DNA from: CAJWKT01 sp964465375 | Lineage (GTDB): Bacteria > Pseudomonadota > Gammaproteobacteria > Steroidobacterales > Rariloculaceae | DNA: 64,000 bases | Direction of reading: 5' to 3' | NCBI GenBank assembly: GCA_964465375.1 | Contig: CAYXIJ010000014.1 | Span: 1 to 64,000, forward strand | In this document: positions 17,231-25,956 of the stretch, in pieces | Numbering within the stretch: position 1 is the stretch's first letter | Layout of the letters: each line of letters starts with the position of its first letter | Program-made: the position numbers and the translations under genes | Notes under the pieces: model-generated | What the model was told of the DNA's origin: nothing | Seen by the model: the letters and a program-made list of their open reading frames with translations, nothing else | The model's database searches: none

Positions 17231-17881
17231 ATGCCAATCGGGCTAGTTGGCCGTAAGTGCGGTATGACCCGCATATTCACGGAAATAGGTGAGTCGATAC
17301 CGGTCACGGTGATCGAAGCGTTGCCCAATCGCGTTGCTCAGGTAAAGAATGAGGATAGAGATGGTTACCGCGCAATTCAGGTAACCGTGGGAACTCGGAA
17401 ACGTAGTGTTGCCAAACCACAAGCAGGGCATTTTGAGGCGGCTAAGGTTGAGCCAGGCAACGGTCTCTGGGAGTTTCGATTGGCGGATGCTGAGGGGGAT
17501 GAACTTGCACTTGGAAAGGAACTCAAGGTGGATCTTTTTCAGGACGGTCAGCTAGTCGATGTGATCGGCACCTCAAAGGGTAAAGGTTTTGCGGGCGCTG
17601 TTAAGCGCCACAATTTCAGCACTCAAGATGCTACCCATGGTAATTCATTAGCTCACCGGGCTCCGGGATCCATCGGACAGAATCAAACCCCCGGAAGGGT
17701 CTTTAAGGGTAAGAAGATGGCAGGTCAGATGGGAAATGTACGTCGTACATCATCTAATCTTCAGGTCGTTCGAGTGGATGCTAAGCGAAATTTGATATTG
17801 GTCAAGGGTGCCATTCCGGGGTCAGCAGGAGGTAGGGTTATCGTGCGCCCTGCTATAAAAAGCGTTGAAAAGGATTCATAG
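17231..17881 (+). CDS. rplC: 50S ribosomal protein L3
   Basis: L3 is an early assembly protein near the peptidyl transferase centre. The 216 residues begin MPIGLVGRKCGMTRIF and include GTSKGKGFAGAVKRHNF and the Gln-containing loop GSIGQNQTPGRVFKGKKMAG, the methylated-Gln region in E. coli. It is the first gene after the structured gap; rplD starts 8 bases after its TAG stop. Confidence 0.98.
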   Translation: MPIGLVGRKCGMTRIFTEIGESIPVTVIEALPNRVAQVKNEDRDGYRAIQVTVGTRKRSVAKPQAGHFEAAKVEPGNGLWEFRLADAEGDELALGKELKVDLFQDGQLVDVIGTSKGKGFAGAVKRHNFSTQDATHGNSLAHRAPGSIGQNQTPGRVFKGKKMAGQMGNVRRTSSNLQVVRVDAKRNLILVKGAIPGSAGGRVIVRPAIKSVEKDS

Positions 17882-17889
17882 GGTTTTTT

Positions 17890-18495
17890 GTGAAATTAAA
17901 ATTACATGGCGGGGAAATGAGTGTGGAGCTTAACGACTCTTTTTTTGCTGTGGATTTCAATGAAGCCTTGGTGCACCAAGTAGTTACTGCTTATTTGTCT
18001 GGTCGCCGACGTGGAACAAAGGCCCAGAAAACCCGGGCCCAGGTTCGGGGTGGTGGCGCCAAGCCTTGGAGACAAAAAGGCACTGGACGGGCGCGGGTTG
18101 GCTCGTCACGGAACCCTGTGTGGGTGGGAGGAGGTAGAGCATTTGCTGCGCAGCCAAGAAGTTTTAGTCAAAAAGTAAATCGAAAAATGTACCGTGGTGC
18201 GATGAAATCCATATTTTCAGAACTTATTCGCCAGGATCGGCTAATAATTGCTGAAGAATTTGGTGTAAGTGCACCCAAGACCAAAGAATTAAAGAGCAAG
18301 CTTAAGGAACTGGGCCTTGAGAATGTTCTCATCGTAATAGAAGCATTTGATGCAAATTTATTTTTGGCCGCAAGAAATTTGTCATGGGTCCATGTTCAAG
18401 AGGTTCAGGCTGTTGATCCCGCTAGTGTTGCAAATCATGACCATGTGTTAATGACTGTTGCTGCAGTCAAGTTACTGGAGGAGCGCTTGCAATGA
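17890..18495 (+). CDS. rplD: 50S ribosomal protein L4
   Basis: L4 lines the exit tunnel and in enterobacteria also represses the S10 operon. The 201 residues include DFNEALVHQVV, the tunnel loop RGGGAKPWRQKGTGRARVGS and MYRGAMKSIFSEL. The start is GTG 17890, giving the family-length N-terminus MKLKLHGGEMSVELND; the next Met would cut the first strand. Its stop overlaps the ATG of rplW (ATGA), so the two are coupled. Confidence 0.97.
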   Translation: MKLKLHGGEMSVELNDSFFAVDFNEALVHQVVTAYLSGRRRGTKAQKTRAQVRGGGAKPWRQKGTGRARVGSSRNPVWVGGGRAFAAQPRSFSQKVNRKMYRGAMKSIFSELIRQDRLIIAEEFGVSAPKTKELKSKLKELGLENVLIVIEAFDANLFLAARNLSWVHVQEVQAVDPASVANHDHVLMTVAAVKLLEERLQ

Positions 18496-18800
18496 GCCTT
18501 AATGGGAGTCAAGAGCGTTTAATGACTATTTTGTTGGGACCTCATATTTCGGAGAAAGCCTCAGCACGATCCGATGAAAGCAATCAAGTGGTATTTAAGG
18601 TTCGAAGAGATGCAACCAAACAAGAGATTTGTCGGGCAGTGCAGACACTGTTCGAGGTAGAGGTGGATAAGGTTACAGTGGTTCATATGCCGGGGAAAAT
18701 TAGGAAATACGGAAGAACTATTGGGAGGCGTTCATCATGGAAAAAGGCCTATGTGCGATTGGCGCCAGGACACGACATTAATTTTTTGGGCTCTGAGTGA
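18492..18800 (+). CDS. rplW: 50S ribosomal protein L23
   Basis: L23 surrounds the tunnel exit and docks trigger factor and SRP. The 102 residues include LLGPHISEKASARSDESNQVVFKV and the C-terminal GRRSSWKKAYVRLAPG. ATG 18492 overlaps the end of rplD by four bases. It ends in TGA. Confidence 0.98.
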   Translation: MSLNGSQERLMTILLGPHISEKASARSDESNQVVFKVRRDATKQEICRAVQTLFEVEVDKVTVVHMPGKIRKYGRTIGRRSSWKKAYVRLAPGHDINFLGSE

Positions 18801-18816
18801 TTAATCGGGTGGCATA

Positions 18817-19644
18817 GTGTCTGTACGCAAAGCAAAACCAACCTCAGCGGGACGTCGCTTCGTCGTTCGTGTAGTGCGGGAGGACCTTCATAAAGGTAAG
18901 TCCTACGAACCTTTATTAGTGTCTAAATCCTCGAGTGGTGGTCGTAATAGCCAAGGCCGAATCACGACCAGACATCGTGGTGGTGGACATAAGCGTCATT
19001 ATCGGATCGTCGATTTTAAGAGGACTAAGGATGGAATTGCTGGGCATGTTGAGCGCATTGAATACGATCCGAATAGAAGTGCTCATCTTGCTTTGGTGCT
19101 TTATGCAGATGGAGAGCGGCGCTACATTTTGGCACCGAGGCGGGCTAAAGTTGGTGACCCAATACAGTCAGGCTCAGATGCTCCGATTAAGCCAGGTAAC
19201 TCGTTACCTTTGAAAAATATTCCTTTGGGTACTTTAGTGCATTGTGTTGAGATGAAGTCTGGCAAAGGCGGTCAGCTGGCTCGTAGTGCCGGAGCTTCTG
19301 TGCAGATAATGGCGAGAGACGGGCAATACGCGACACTCAGGTTGCGCTCAGGTGAAGTGCGAAGGATACACGTGGATTGCCGAGCTACGATCGGCGAGGT
19401 TGGTAACTATGAACATAATCTTCGCAAGCTTGGCAAAGCAGGGGCAAAACGTTGGCGTGGTGTGCGTCCGACGGTAAGGGGTGTTGTCATGAATCCAGTG
19501 GATCATCCTCACGGCGGGGGTGAGGGACGAAGTTCTGGCGGACGCCACCCGGTAACTCCGTGGGGCGTGCCCACCAAAGGTTTTAAGACGCGGAACAATA
19601 AGCGGACGAATAATATGATTGTCCGTCGGCGCAAACAGAAATAG
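18817..19644 (+). CDS. rplB: 50S ribosomal protein L2
   Basis: L2 helps join subunits and is essential for peptidyl transferase activity. The 275 residues include RHRGGGHKRHYRIVDFKR and the conserved C-terminal stretch MNPVDHPHGGGEGR with the key histidine. The start is GTG 18817 (MSVRKAKPTSAGRRF). Confidence 0.98.
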   Translation: MSVRKAKPTSAGRRFVVRVVREDLHKGKSYEPLLVSKSSSGGRNSQGRITTRHRGGGHKRHYRIVDFKRTKDGIAGHVERIEYDPNRSAHLALVLYADGERRYILAPRRAKVGDPIQSGSDAPIKPGNSLPLKNIPLGTLVHCVEMKSGKGGQLARSAGASVQIMARDGQYATLRLRSGEVRRIHVDCRATIGEVGNYEHNLRKLGKAGAKRWRGVRPTVRGVVMNPVDHPHGGGEGRSSGGRHPVTPWGVPTKGFKTRNNKRTNNMIVRRRKQK

Positions 19645-19653
19645 GGATTACTC

Positions 19654-19929
19654 ATGCCTAGGTCGATTAAGAAAGGTCCATTTGTCGATACACATCTTAG
19701 TAAGAAGATTAGTCGAGCCGCTCAGACAAATGATCGTAGGCCAATTAAAACTTGGTCTCGGCGCTCGATGATTGTTCCGGAGATGGTCGGGTTAACGATT
19801 GCAGTTCACAATGGTAGACAACATGTGCCTATCCTTGTTTCGGAGAACATGGTTGGTCATAAGCTTGGAGAATTTGCTATGACAAGAACTTTTAGGGCGC
19901 ATTCTGGGGACCGGAAGTCTACTAGCTGA
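19654..19929 (+). CDS. rpsS: 30S ribosomal protein S19
   Basis: S19 is in the 30S head next to S13. The 91 residues start MPRSIKKGPFVDTHL and contain TWSRRSMIVPEMVG and GHKLGEFAMTRTF, all standard. It is normal length and ends in TGA. Confidence 0.98.
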   Translation: MPRSIKKGPFVDTHLSKKISRAAQTNDRRPIKTWSRRSMIVPEMVGLTIAVHNGRQHVPILVSENMVGHKLGEFAMTRTFRAHSGDRKSTS

Positions 19930-19949
19930 GTATTGTTTGGGTGGTATTA

Positions 19950-20282
19950 ATGGAAGTAACGGCAAAACTTAGACATGTGCGTGTCTCGCCTCAGAAGTGT
20001 CGGCTAGTGGCTGATCAAATCAGGGGACAGTCAGTTGAGCAGGCACTCAGGATACTTAATTTTAGTTCTAAGGGAGTAGCGCGCATACTGAGGAAGGTAT
20101 TGGATTCGGCGATTGCAAATGCTGAGCACAACCACAGTGCCAATATAGATGAGTTGAGAGTATCGGCTGTAGAAATAAGTGGGGCACCTACATTTTCACG
20201 GTATCGTCCGAGAGCTAAAGGGCGTGCTAATCAGATTATTAAGCGCAACAGTCACATTGTAATTGAAGTAGCTGACGAGTAA
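19950..20282 (+). CDS. rplV: 50S ribosomal protein L22
   Basis: L22 contributes the long beta-hairpin that narrows the exit tunnel. ATG 19950 gives 110 residues, MEVTAKLRHVRVSPQKCRLVADQIRG..., the E. coli length. A GTG at 19941 in frame would add three residues and is less likely. The loop RYRPRAKGRANQI is present and wild type in appearance. Confidence 0.98.
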   Translation: MEVTAKLRHVRVSPQKCRLVADQIRGQSVEQALRILNFSSKGVARILRKVLDSAIANAEHNHSANIDELRVSAVEISGAPTFSRYRPRAKGRANQIIKRNSHIVIEVADE

Positions 20283-20284
20283 TT

Positions 20285-20965
20285 ATGGGACAAAAAGTTC
20301 ATCCAATTGGGATACGTTTAGGTATTACTAAGGAGTGGGTCTCCAAGTGGTATGCTGATTCCCAGTCTTTTTCAGCATATGTTCAGCAAGACCATGAAGT
20401 CCGTGTCTTTCTTAAAGAGAAACTAAAGGATGCCTCGGTTAGCCGTATTCAAATTGAACGCCCAGCTAAGAAAGCCAATATAACGATCCACACAGCGCGT
20501 CCAGGTATTGTAATTGGTAAGAAGGGAGAGGACATAGAGAAGCTGAGAATCGAAGTGGCCCAGATGCTCAAAATGGTCATTCACGATGTTCGTCTAAATA
20601 TTTCTGAGATTCGAAAGCCGGAGTTGGACGCTCAATTAGTAGCAGAGGGAATAGCGCAGCAGCTTGAGCGGCGGGTTATGTTCCGTCGGGCAATGCGTAG
20701 AGCCATAACTAATACCATGAGAATAGGTGCTGAAGGCATCAAGGTTAAGGTCGCCGGACGCCTCAATGGCGCAGAAATTGCCCGATCTGAAACCTACAGG
20801 GAAGGTAGTGTACCTCTGCACACATTACGCGCTGATATTGATTATGGGTTAGCCGAAGCCCACACAACGTATGGAGTAATCGGGGTTAAGGTGTGGATAT
20901 ATCGAGGTGAAGTCTTTGAGTCTGCTGATGGGTCACAAGAAGCGGCTGATACGGCGGGACGATAA
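20285..20965 (+). CDS. rpsC: 30S ribosomal protein S3
   Basis: S3 forms part of the mRNA entry channel. The 226 residues begin MGQKVHPIGIRLGITKEW; the KH domain has GIVIGKKGEDIEKLR and the C-terminal domain has RRAMRRAITNTMRIGAEGIKV. The gene starts two bases after rplV. Confidence 0.98.
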   Translation: MGQKVHPIGIRLGITKEWVSKWYADSQSFSAYVQQDHEVRVFLKEKLKDASVSRIQIERPAKKANITIHTARPGIVIGKKGEDIEKLRIEVAQMLKMVIHDVRLNISEIRKPELDAQLVAEGIAQQLERRVMFRRAMRRAITNTMRIGAEGIKVKVAGRLNGAEIARSETYREGSVPLHTLRADIDYGLAEAHTTYGVIGVKVWIYRGEVFESADGSQEAADTAGR

Positions 20966-20980
20966 TAGGTACTATCACAA

Positions 20981-21385
20981 ATGCTACAACCTAAAAGAAC
21001 TAAATTCCGTAAACAGCACAAAGGTCGAAACCGGGGATTGGCGCAACGCGCCAATACCGTTAATTTTGGAGAATATGGCTTAAAATCAATTAGTCGGGGT
21101 GCTTTGACTGCACGACAGATCGAGGCTGCTCGGCGAGCTATGACAAGATACGTAAAGCGGCACGGAAAAATATGGATACGGGTTTTTCCGGATAAGCCGA
21201 TTACCAAAAAACCCCTAGAAGTTAGACAAGGGAAAGGAAAAGGTAATGTGGAATACTGGGCTGCGTTGGTACAGCCTGGCCATTTGCTATACGAGATGTC
21301 GGGCGTGAGTGAAGATGTTGCACGCGAAGCTTTTAAGCGTGCTTCAGCAAAGCTCCCAGTTCAGACCATATTCGTATCACGATAA
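20981..21385 (+). CDS. rplP: 50S ribosomal protein L16
   Basis: L16 orients the A-site tRNA on the large subunit. The 134 residues include LQPKRTKFRKQHKGRNRG and the ARGININE-rich loop near RRAMTRYVKRHGKIWIR. KGKGNVEYWAALVQPG holds the region whose arginine is hydroxylated in E. coli. Length is close to 136. Confidence 0.98.
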   Translation: MLQPKRTKFRKQHKGRNRGLAQRANTVNFGEYGLKSISRGALTARQIEAARRAMTRYVKRHGKIWIRVFPDKPITKKPLEVRQGKGKGNVEYWAALVQPGHLLYEMSGVSEDVAREAFKRASAKLPVQTIFVSR

Positions 21386-21392
21386 AAACAAG

Positions 21393-21584
21393 ATGAAGAT
21401 CAAGAAATTAAGAGATATGCCTGATGCAGCCCTCGGTGAGGAGCTACTGAAAATTCGCCGCGAGCAATTTAACTTGCTTATGCAGAGTGCGAGTGGTCAG
21501 GGTGGTCGCCCGGATCAGAAGGGAAAGATGCGGAAAGATATAGCTCGCATTAAGACCTTACTGCGGGAACGATCTGATACCTAA
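21393..21584 (+). CDS. rpmC: 50S ribosomal protein L29
   Basis: L29 lies at the tunnel exit beside L23. ATG 21393 gives the normal 63 residues (MKIKKLRDMPDAALGEELL, then LRREQFNL-like REQFNLLMQSASGQ). An in-frame extension upstream would lie inside rplP and is not conserved. The C-terminal KIRKDIARIKT-like segment is present as MRKDIARIKTLL. Confidence 0.97.
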   Translation: MKIKKLRDMPDAALGEELLKIRREQFNLLMQSASGQGGRPDQKGKMRKDIARIKTLLRERSDT

Positions 21585-21605
21585 TAAATTATAAGGGAAG
21601 GCTTA

Positions 21606-21902
21606 ATGAGCACAGAAGAACAAATTACAGAGCAACATTCTACAAAGAAGCAAAGGGTTCGTACGCTTGTTGGTCAGGTGGTGAGTACTAATATGGAAAA
21701 AAGTGTAGCTGTGGTTGTAGAGAGATTAGTACAGCATCCGGTTTACGGTAAATACATTCGCCGTAGTAATAAACTGTTAGCCCATGATGAATCTAATAGT
21801 TGCAAAGAAGGAGATAAGGTAGCGATTGCTGAGTGCCGTCCGATTTCAAAGCGAAAATCTTGGAAGGTTGTTGAAATTGTTCAGAAGTCAGCGGACTCTT
21901 GA
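21606..21902 (+). CDS. rpsQ: 30S ribosomal protein S17
   Basis: S17 is a primary 16S rRNA binder. The 98 residues comprise an S17 core (RTLVGQVVSTNMEKSVAVVVE... ISKRKSWKVVEIV) plus an N-terminal extension of about 15 residues (MSTEEQITEQHSTKK) compared with E. coli. The extension carries the only good ATG and is preceded by AAGGGAAGG. It ends in TGA. Confidence 0.97.
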   Translation: MSTEEQITEQHSTKKQRVRTLVGQVVSTNMEKSVAVVVERLVQHPVYGKYIRRSNKLLAHDESNSCKEGDKVAIAECRPISKRKSWKVVEIVQKSADS

Positions 21903-21930
21903 GTTGCTGAGTCAATGTGGAAATTAGGGA

Positions 21931-22299
21931 ATGATCCAGTCACAGACAATACTAATGGCGGCAGACAACAGCGGAGCTCGCCGGATGATGTGCATAAAGG
22001 TGCTTGGCGGCTCAAAGCGCCGTTACGCGCGCATAGGAGATGTCATTAAGGTGACTATAAAAGATGCAATTCCACGTGGTCGCGTGAAAAAAGGGGAAGT
22101 TTATAGCGCGGTGGTGGTGCGCACGAGCAAGGGAATTCGTCGGTCTGATGGCTCAGCGATTCGGTTCGACAGTAACGCCGCAGTGCTTTTAGACAATCGA
22201 TTGGAGCCTATTGGGACGCGTATTTTCGGACCAGTAACTCGAGAATTGCGTACGAGTCGTTTTATGAAAATTATTTCTTTGGCTCCGGAAGTTTTGTAA
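21931..22299 (+). CDS. rplN: 50S ribosomal protein L14
   Basis: L14 forms bridge B8 and is the docking site for the silencing factor RsfS, which is also encoded in this window. The 122 residues start MIQSQTILMAADNSGARRMMCIKVLGG and end IISLAPEVL, the standard form. Confidence 0.98.
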   Translation: MIQSQTILMAADNSGARRMMCIKVLGGSKRRYARIGDVIKVTIKDAIPRGRVKKGEVYSAVVVRTSKGIRRSDGSAIRFDSNAAVLLDNRLEPIGTRIFGPVTRELRTSRFMKIISLAPEVL

Positions 22300-22309
22300 T
22301 GGAGTTAGA

Positions 22310-22627
22310 TTGAAACGTATACGACAGGGTGATGAGGTTATTGTAATTGCCGGAAAAGATAGGGGTCGGCGAGGGACAGTATTGCGTGTCTTTAAGGATG
22401 ACCGGGTTTTGGTGGAAGGAATTAATATTTGCCGTAAACATCAAAAACCAAATCCTAATGCTGGAGTTGCTGGGGGAATCATTGATAAGGAAATGCCCTT
22501 CGATATTTCTAATGTAATGGTCTATAACTCGGTGGCACAAAAAGGAGATCGGATCGGCCTAAAAAGACTGGAGGATGGCACTAAAGTGCGTTTTTTCAAA
22601 TCAAACCAAGAAGTGTTGGATGCCTGA
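22310..22627 (+). CDS. rplX: 50S ribosomal protein L24
   Basis: L24 initiates large-subunit assembly. The 105 residues contain the KOW motif (RQGDEVIVIAGKDRGRRGTV) and NICRKHQKPNPNAGVAGGI. The start is TTG 22310 with GGAG 6 bases before it; it gives the family N-terminus MKRIRQGDEV. It ends in TGA and overlaps the start of rplE. Confidence 0.96.
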   Translation: MKRIRQGDEVIVIAGKDRGRRGTVLRVFKDDRVLVEGINICRKHQKPNPNAGVAGGIIDKEMPFDISNVMVYNSVAQKGDRIGLKRLEDGTKVRFFKSNQEVLDA

Positions 22628-23168
22628 CGTGAGTAGATTACAAGACTATTATATAAAGGAAATAATTCCTCAGCTTATGAAACGGCTGAAGCTTACAAAT
22701 CCTATGGCTGTTCCGCGCATTAGAAAAATTACATTGAATATGGGAGTGGGCGCCGCGCTGACAGACCGTAAAATTTTGGAGCATGCGGTGTCAGATATGT
22801 CACGCATTGCAGGACAGAAGCCGGTTGTGTGTAACGCAAGAAAATCGGTAGCTACATTTAAGGTTCGAGCAGGCGTTCCAATTGGATGTAAGGTAACACT
22901 AAGAAGGGAACGTATGTATGAATTTCTTGATCGATTAATTAGCGTAGCTATTCCGCGTATTCGTGATTTTCGCGGTCTCAGTGGGCGTTCATTTGATGGC
23001 CGAGGAAATTTTAGTATGGGCGTTAGCGAACAAATTATTTTTCCTGAGATTGACTATGATCAGATCGATACTATTCGTGGTTTAGATATCACAATTACTA
23101 CAACGGCAAAAAATAATGAGGAAGGGCGGGCGTTGTTGGAGGCATTCAGTTTTCCGCTCCGTGCATAG
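22620..23168 (+). CDS. rplE: 50S ribosomal protein L5
   Basis: L5 binds 5S rRNA and forms bridge B1b. ATG 22620 gives 182 residues (MPDVSRLQDYYIKEIIPQLM...); a GTG at 22629 would give 179, the exact E. coli length, so the start is uncertain by three codons. The family motifs PRIRKITLNMGVG and FRGLSGRSFDGRGNF are present. It overlaps rplX by 8 bases with the first start choice. Confidence 0.96.
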   Translation: MPDVSRLQDYYIKEIIPQLMKRLKLTNPMAVPRIRKITLNMGVGAALTDRKILEHAVSDMSRIAGQKPVVCNARKSVATFKVRAGVPIGCKVTLRRERMYEFLDRLISVAIPRIRDFRGLSGRSFDGRGNFSMGVSEQIIFPEIDYDQIDTIRGLDITITTTAKNNEEGRALLEAFSFPLRA

Positions 23169-23180
23169 AAAGAGGTAAGA

Positions 23181-23486
23181 ATGGCAAAAAAATCAATGAT
23201 TGAACGTGAGTTGAAGCGAGTTGCTACGGTAAAAAAATACGCAGCAAAACGCGCGAAATATCGTAAAGTTATTCGTGATCCGAAATCATCTGAAGATGAA
23301 CGTCAGATTGCTCAGTTGAAGCTGCAAGCGCTTCCAAGGGACGCAAGTCCGGTCCGCTTAAGAAATCGTTGCGCGATTTCTGGACGTCCCCATGGTTTTT
23401 ATAGAAAGTTTGGACTTTCTAGAAATAAGTTGAGGGAAGCGACCATGCGAGGTGAAATTCCTGGTTTATCAAAGGCAAGTTGGTAA
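23181..23486 (+). CDS. rpsN: 30S ribosomal protein S14 (zinc-free type)
   Basis: S14 binds the 30S head. The 101-residue protein is the long form without the CxxC pairs: LRNRCAISGRPHGFYRKFGL followed by SRNKLREATMRGEIPGLSKASW. Gammaproteobacteria usually carry this form. Confidence 0.98.
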   Translation: MAKKSMIERELKRVATVKKYAAKRAKYRKVIRDPKSSEDERQIAQLKLQALPRDASPVRLRNRCAISGRPHGFYRKFGLSRNKLREATMRGEIPGLSKASW

Positions 23487-23502
23487 CTGAGGGTATTTAA
23501 TT

Positions 23503-23895
23503 ATGATGACTGATCCCATTGCTGATTTATTGACTCGCATTAGGAATGGCCAGAAAGCAAATAAGGTTTCTGTGTCGATACCAGCGTCCAAACTTAAACT
23601 CGCAGTGGCAAAAGTACTAGAAGCAGAGGGATATGTTCTGGGTGTTTCTACAGAAAGTCGTGAAGGAAAACTATTGATTACGGTGGATCTTAAGCAATTT
23701 GACGGCAGACCAGTGATTGAGCGCATAGATCGTGCTTCTCGACCAGGCTTAAGAGTTTATGCACGCTCTAGAAACTTACCAAGCGTGCAGGGTGGACTTG
23801 GTATAGCCATTATTTCTACGTCCAACGGGGTGATGACCGATCGTGAAGCCCGATCTAAAGGACTTGGAGGAGAAATCCTCTGTTTCGTTTCTTGA
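23503..23895 (+). CDS. rpsH: 30S ribosomal protein S8
   Basis: S8 is a central-domain assembly protein and, in E. coli, represses the spc operon at the rplN-rplX-rplE mRNA. The 130 residues begin MMTDPIADLLTRIRNGQ and end with the conserved STSNGVMTDREARSKGLGGE and ILCFVS. It ends in TGA. Confidence 0.98.
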   Translation: MMTDPIADLLTRIRNGQKANKVSVSIPASKLKLAVAKVLEAEGYVLGVSTESREGKLLITVDLKQFDGRPVIERIDRASRPGLRVYARSRNLPSVQGGLGIAIISTSNGVMTDREARSKGLGGEILCFVS

Positions 23896-23916
23896 TACGG
23901 TGGGGTTAGCCTCAAA

Positions 23917-24453
23917 ATGACTAGAGTTGCAAGACGTCCAATCACGCTATCCAAAGGCATAGAGGTTGATTTGAAGGCTGACACTATAACCTTGAAGGGT
24001 CCGAATGGCAGTCTGAGTTTACTTCTTAATAAGGAGATTCAGGTTAGTCATGATGAATCGAATTTACTAGTGAGTACTCGATCAGGCAGTCGGTTTGCGA
24101 GAGCAATGGCAGGCACAACTCGTGCGTTAATTAATAATATGGCCACGGGGGTTACCAACGGTTTTGAGCGTAAGCTTGAATTAGTCGGCGTGGGTTTTAG
24201 AGCTCGGGCTGCAGGAAATGCAGTGACTTTAAGTTTAGGTTTTTCGCATCCAGTTGAATATAAGGTTCCTGAGGGCATATCAGTTGAAACACCTACTCAG
24301 ACCGAAATTATTGTGAAAGGGATGGATCGACAACGTGTAGGTCAGGTTGCCGCTGAGATAAGGAATTTTCGTCCCCCGGAACCATACAAAGGAAAGGGTA
24401 TTCGGTATTCAGACGAGCGAATTGTATTAAAGGAAGCCAAGAAACAACAATAG
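23917..24453 (+). CDS. rplF: 50S ribosomal protein L6
   Basis: L6 sits near the sarcin-ricin loop. The 178 residues start MTRVARRPITLSKGIEV and contain KLELVGVGFRARA and the C-terminal signature PPEPYKGKGIRYSDE. Length is standard. rplR follows after 8 bases. Confidence 0.98.
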   Translation: MTRVARRPITLSKGIEVDLKADTITLKGPNGSLSLLLNKEIQVSHDESNLLVSTRSGSRFARAMAGTTRALINNMATGVTNGFERKLELVGVGFRARAAGNAVTLSLGFSHPVEYKVPEGISVETPTQTEIIVKGMDRQRVGQVAAEIRNFRPPEPYKGKGIRYSDERIVLKEAKKQQ

Positions 24454-24461
24454 AGTGTTCG

Positions 24462-24815
24462 ATGAATAAGAAGATAGAGCGCCACAGAAGAGCAAGAAAG
24501 GGTAGAAATAAGATTAAATCGATTGGTTTACATCGGCTTTGCGTTCATCGTACGCCGAGACATATCTATGCTCAGATAATTGCATCGGAGAAGGGTGATG
24601 TGGTCGTGAGTGCGTCTACTCTGACCAAGGAACTTGGTATTGGAATTCAGTCGGCAGGAAACGTTGCTGCAGCGGTGGCCGTTGGACAACTAATAGCCAA
24701 GCGCGCAAAAGAAAAAGGTGTTGAGCGCGTGGCCTTTGATCGTTCGGGTTTTAAGTTTCACGGCCGCATTAAAGCGTTGGCTGATGCAGCTCGAGAGGGA
24801 GGTCTGAGTTTTTAA
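24462..24815 (+). CDS. rplR: 50S ribosomal protein L18
   Basis: L18 binds 5S rRNA together with L5. The 117 residues have the basic N-terminus MNKKIERHRRARKGRNKI and end FKFHGRIKALADAAREGGL, as expected for the family. Confidence 0.98.
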   Translation: MNKKIERHRRARKGRNKIKSIGLHRLCVHRTPRHIYAQIIASEKGDVVVSASTLTKELGIGIQSAGNVAAAVAVGQLIAKRAKEKGVERVAFDRSGFKFHGRIKALADAAREGGLSF

Positions 24816-24830
24816 CTCGGAAGAATTGAG

Positions 24831-25319
24831 ATGGAAACAGTCGAAGAACTTCAAGAAAAACTTGTTGCTGTAAACCGCGTTGCAAAGGTTGTAAAAGGCG
24901 GCCGCCAATTCGGTTTTACAGCATTGACCGTGGTGGGCGATGGTAATGGGCGTGTCGGTTATGGGTATGGCAAGGCCCGTGAGCTTCCGCTGGCCATTCA
25001 AAAGGCTATGCAGGTTGCACGGAAAAGCCTCCATACAGTTTCTCTTAAAAATGAGACGCTGCAGTACGAACTCAAAGGAAGGCATGGAGCTACTAGGGTT
25101 TTAATGCAGCCCGCCTCGGAGGGTACGGGTATCATTGCTGGTGGAGCTATGCGCGCGGTATTTGAATGCACTGGTATTCGCAACGTGCTGGCGAAAAGTT
25201 ATGGTTCCAGAAATCCAATCAACGTGGTAAGAGCCACGGTGGAAGCGCTTGTTGCTATGAATTCCCCAGAACAAGTTGCTGCTAAAAGGGGCAAGAGTGT
25301 GGAAGAAATTTTTGGTTAA
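24831..25319 (+). CDS. rpsE: 30S ribosomal protein S5
   Basis: S5 guards the mRNA entry channel and decoding fidelity. The 162 residues contain NRVAKVVKGGRQFGFTALTV and the spectinomycin-site loop, followed by VGYGYGKARELPLAIQKA and PASEGTGIIAGGAMRAV. No resistance change is apparent. rpmD starts 7 bases later. Confidence 0.98.
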   Translation: METVEELQEKLVAVNRVAKVVKGGRQFGFTALTVVGDGNGRVGYGYGKARELPLAIQKAMQVARKSLHTVSLKNETLQYELKGRHGATRVLMQPASEGTGIIAGGAMRAVFECTGIRNVLAKSYGSRNPINVVRATVEALVAMNSPEQVAAKRGKSVEEIFG

Positions 25320-25326
25320 AGTTGGC

Positions 25327-25509
25327 ATGGAAAAGAAAACATTGACCATTACGCTTATGAAGAGCAAATACGGACGAAGGCCTGGACATAAGCAATGTTT
25401 GTTAGGGTTGGGACTAAGGCGGCTTAATCAGTCGGTTGAAGTAGTTGATACTCCAGAGAATCGGGGCATGATTAACAAAGTTGCCTATCTTCTGAAGATT
25501 GAGGAATAA
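25327..25509 (+). CDS. rpmD: 50S ribosomal protein L30
   Basis: ATG 25327 gives a 60-residue L30 (MEKKTLTITLMKSKYGR..., GLGLRRLNQSVEVVDTPENRGM). An in-frame extension upstream would overlap rpsE and is not part of the family. L30 binds 23S rRNA domain II. rplO starts after only 3 bases. Confidence 0.97.
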   Translation: MEKKTLTITLMKSKYGRRPGHKQCLLGLGLRRLNQSVEVVDTPENRGMINKVAYLLKIEE

Positions 25510-25512
25510 CAG

Positions 25513-25944
25513 ATGCGCTTGAATTCTCTTAAACCAGCCCCAGGCAGTAGGCGAAATGCAAAGCGTGTGGGACGTGGAGCAGCTGCCGGAAATGGAAAGA
25601 CCTGTGGCCGAGGCATGAAAGGCCAGCATTCGCGTTCTGGCGGCTACCATAAGGTTGGTTTTGAAGGGGGTCAGATGCCTCTTCAGAGGCGGCTCCCTAA
25701 GATTGGATTCCACTCGATGCGCGGTCATCTGAGGGTGGAAGTTCGTCTTCATGAGCTTGCTCTGGTGGAGGGAGATATGGCAAGTCTTGAAACCCTGAAA
25801 AGGGCGCGGCTCATACCAAAAAGAACTGAGCGAGCTAAAATTATTGCCTCCGGTACCTTAAGCAAGGCGATCACGGTCAAGGGAATTGCTGTAACAGCGG
25901 GCGCTCGTCAAGCTATTGAGGCTGCTGGCGGTAGCGTGGAGTGA
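25513..25944 (+). CDS. rplO: 50S ribosomal protein L15
   Basis: L15 is a late assembly protein. The 143 residues begin MRLNSLKPAPGSRRNAKRVGRG, with the glycine-rich region GRGMKGQHSRSGGY and PLQRRLPKIGF. It ends in TGA, just before secY. Confidence 0.98.
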   Translation: MRLNSLKPAPGSRRNAKRVGRGAAAGNGKTCGRGMKGQHSRSGGYHKVGFEGGQMPLQRRLPKIGFHSMRGHLRVEVRLHELALVEGDMASLETLKRARLIPKRTERAKIIASGTLSKAITVKGIAVTAGARQAIEAAGGSVE

Positions 25945-25956
25945 AGGGGAACATGA